Positions 7,702 to 7,889 of a stretch of 7,889 nucleotides of DNA are shown in pieces (positions within the stretch are counted from its first letter, which is position 1; every line of letters starts with the position of its first letter). Position numbers and translations under genes: made by a program. Below the pieces are notes generated by a model. It was not told where the DNA came from, made no database searches, and saw nothing but the letters and a program-made list of their open reading frames with translations. Source of the stretch: Gammaproteobacteria bacterium (GTDB taxonomy: Bacteria; Pseudomonadota; Gammaproteobacteria; UBA6429). Location of the stretch: the NCBI GenBank assembly GCA_030635835.1, contig DAOVYB010000064.1:1-7889 (forward strand). Direction: 5' to 3'.

Positions 7702-7889
7702 GAAAACCAGTCACTTTCAAGTTGCCATTGTGAAGAGATATAAGCAATGGGACGCATAGCAGCAGGTCAAGATTCAATATCAAGGTAGGTTCTTACACGA
7801 ACATATGCATCATCAATGTCTTCAATTAAATTTTTGTCTATTACAGGACAATCACGGATAGGACTTAAAGAAGATACTGCAGTGTTTAA
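7683..7889 (-). pseudogene. DUF4390-type protein, C-terminal part, interrupted by an in-frame TGA and cut at the window end
   Basis: Reading the minus strand in from the window end gives 40 codons, including IRDCPVIDKNLIEDIDD and AYVRVRTYLDIES. Then comes TGA at 7767-7769, followed by 27 more codons in the same frame (PAAMRPIAYISSQWQLESDW and a short tail) to a TAA at 7683-7685. The RVRTYLDIE..P..MRPIAY..SQW..ESDWFSWPL pattern matches the end of DUF4390 proteins, which I know as common neighbours of rsmB and ntrY in gammaproteobacteria. The match runs on both sides of the TGA, which sits where the family usually has a leucine (LP). One base change from TTA would explain it. The frame ends inside ntrY (19-base overlap), as expected of an intact upstream operon gene. 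The function of the family is unknown. It may be a real nonsense mutation, a sequencing error or, less likely, readthrough. The 5' part is outside the window. Confidence 0.6.

Noticed and set aside
7767..7769. The in-frame TGA as a selenocysteine codon
   Set aside because: The family has leucine rather than cysteine at this site, there is no redox motif around it, and I see no convincing hairpin just downstream.
7767..7769. A genetic code in which TGA is a sense codon
   Set aside because: I found no other in-frame TGA in the five other genes, tryptophan is written TGG throughout, and the expected residue is leucine, which no known TGA reassignment gives.

Overview
The window looks like chromosomal DNA of an AT-rich gammaproteobacterium. 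GlmS, TrkH, TrkA and the NtrY/NtrX pair all read like gammaproteobacterial family members. Every complete gene, and the 3' end of glmS, stops with TAA. I cannot place the organism more precisely from sequence alone.

Layout: the plus strand begins inside glmS (1-885, the isomerase half of glucosamine-6-phosphate synthase). Everything after the next spacer is on the minus strand and reads right to left as one tight run: the 3' end of a DUF4390-type gene (7889-7683), ntrY (7701-5422), ntrX (5438-4008), trkA (3986-2613) and trkH (2602-1148). The first two junctions overlap by 19 and 17 bases and the last two gaps are 21 and 10 bases, so the five genes probably form one operon. glmS and trkH converge on a 262-base spacer filled by a large nested palindromic repeat (894-1131).

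How the genes work together: ntrY encodes a four-helix membrane histidine kinase with HAMP and PAS-like regions. ntrX encodes its response regulator. trkA and trkH encode the NAD-binding regulatory ring and the channel subunit of a Trk potassium uptake system. The gene order suggests that an envelope or energy-state signal read by NtrY is co-inherited with potassium uptake, but no regulatory link is shown by the sequence.

Three points deserve attention. The NtrX protein keeps its phosphoacceptor and Fis-type DNA-binding domains, but its central AAA+ domain has lost the Walker A lysine, the Walker B acidic pair, the sigma-54 contact loop and one arginine-finger residue. The DUF4390 gene carries an in-frame TGA where the protein similarity continues unchanged on both sides. 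The glmS-trkH spacer holds a palindrome inside a palindrome, with a roughly 64-base extra segment in one arm. I found no RNA genes, CRISPR array, phage or insertion-sequence transposase.
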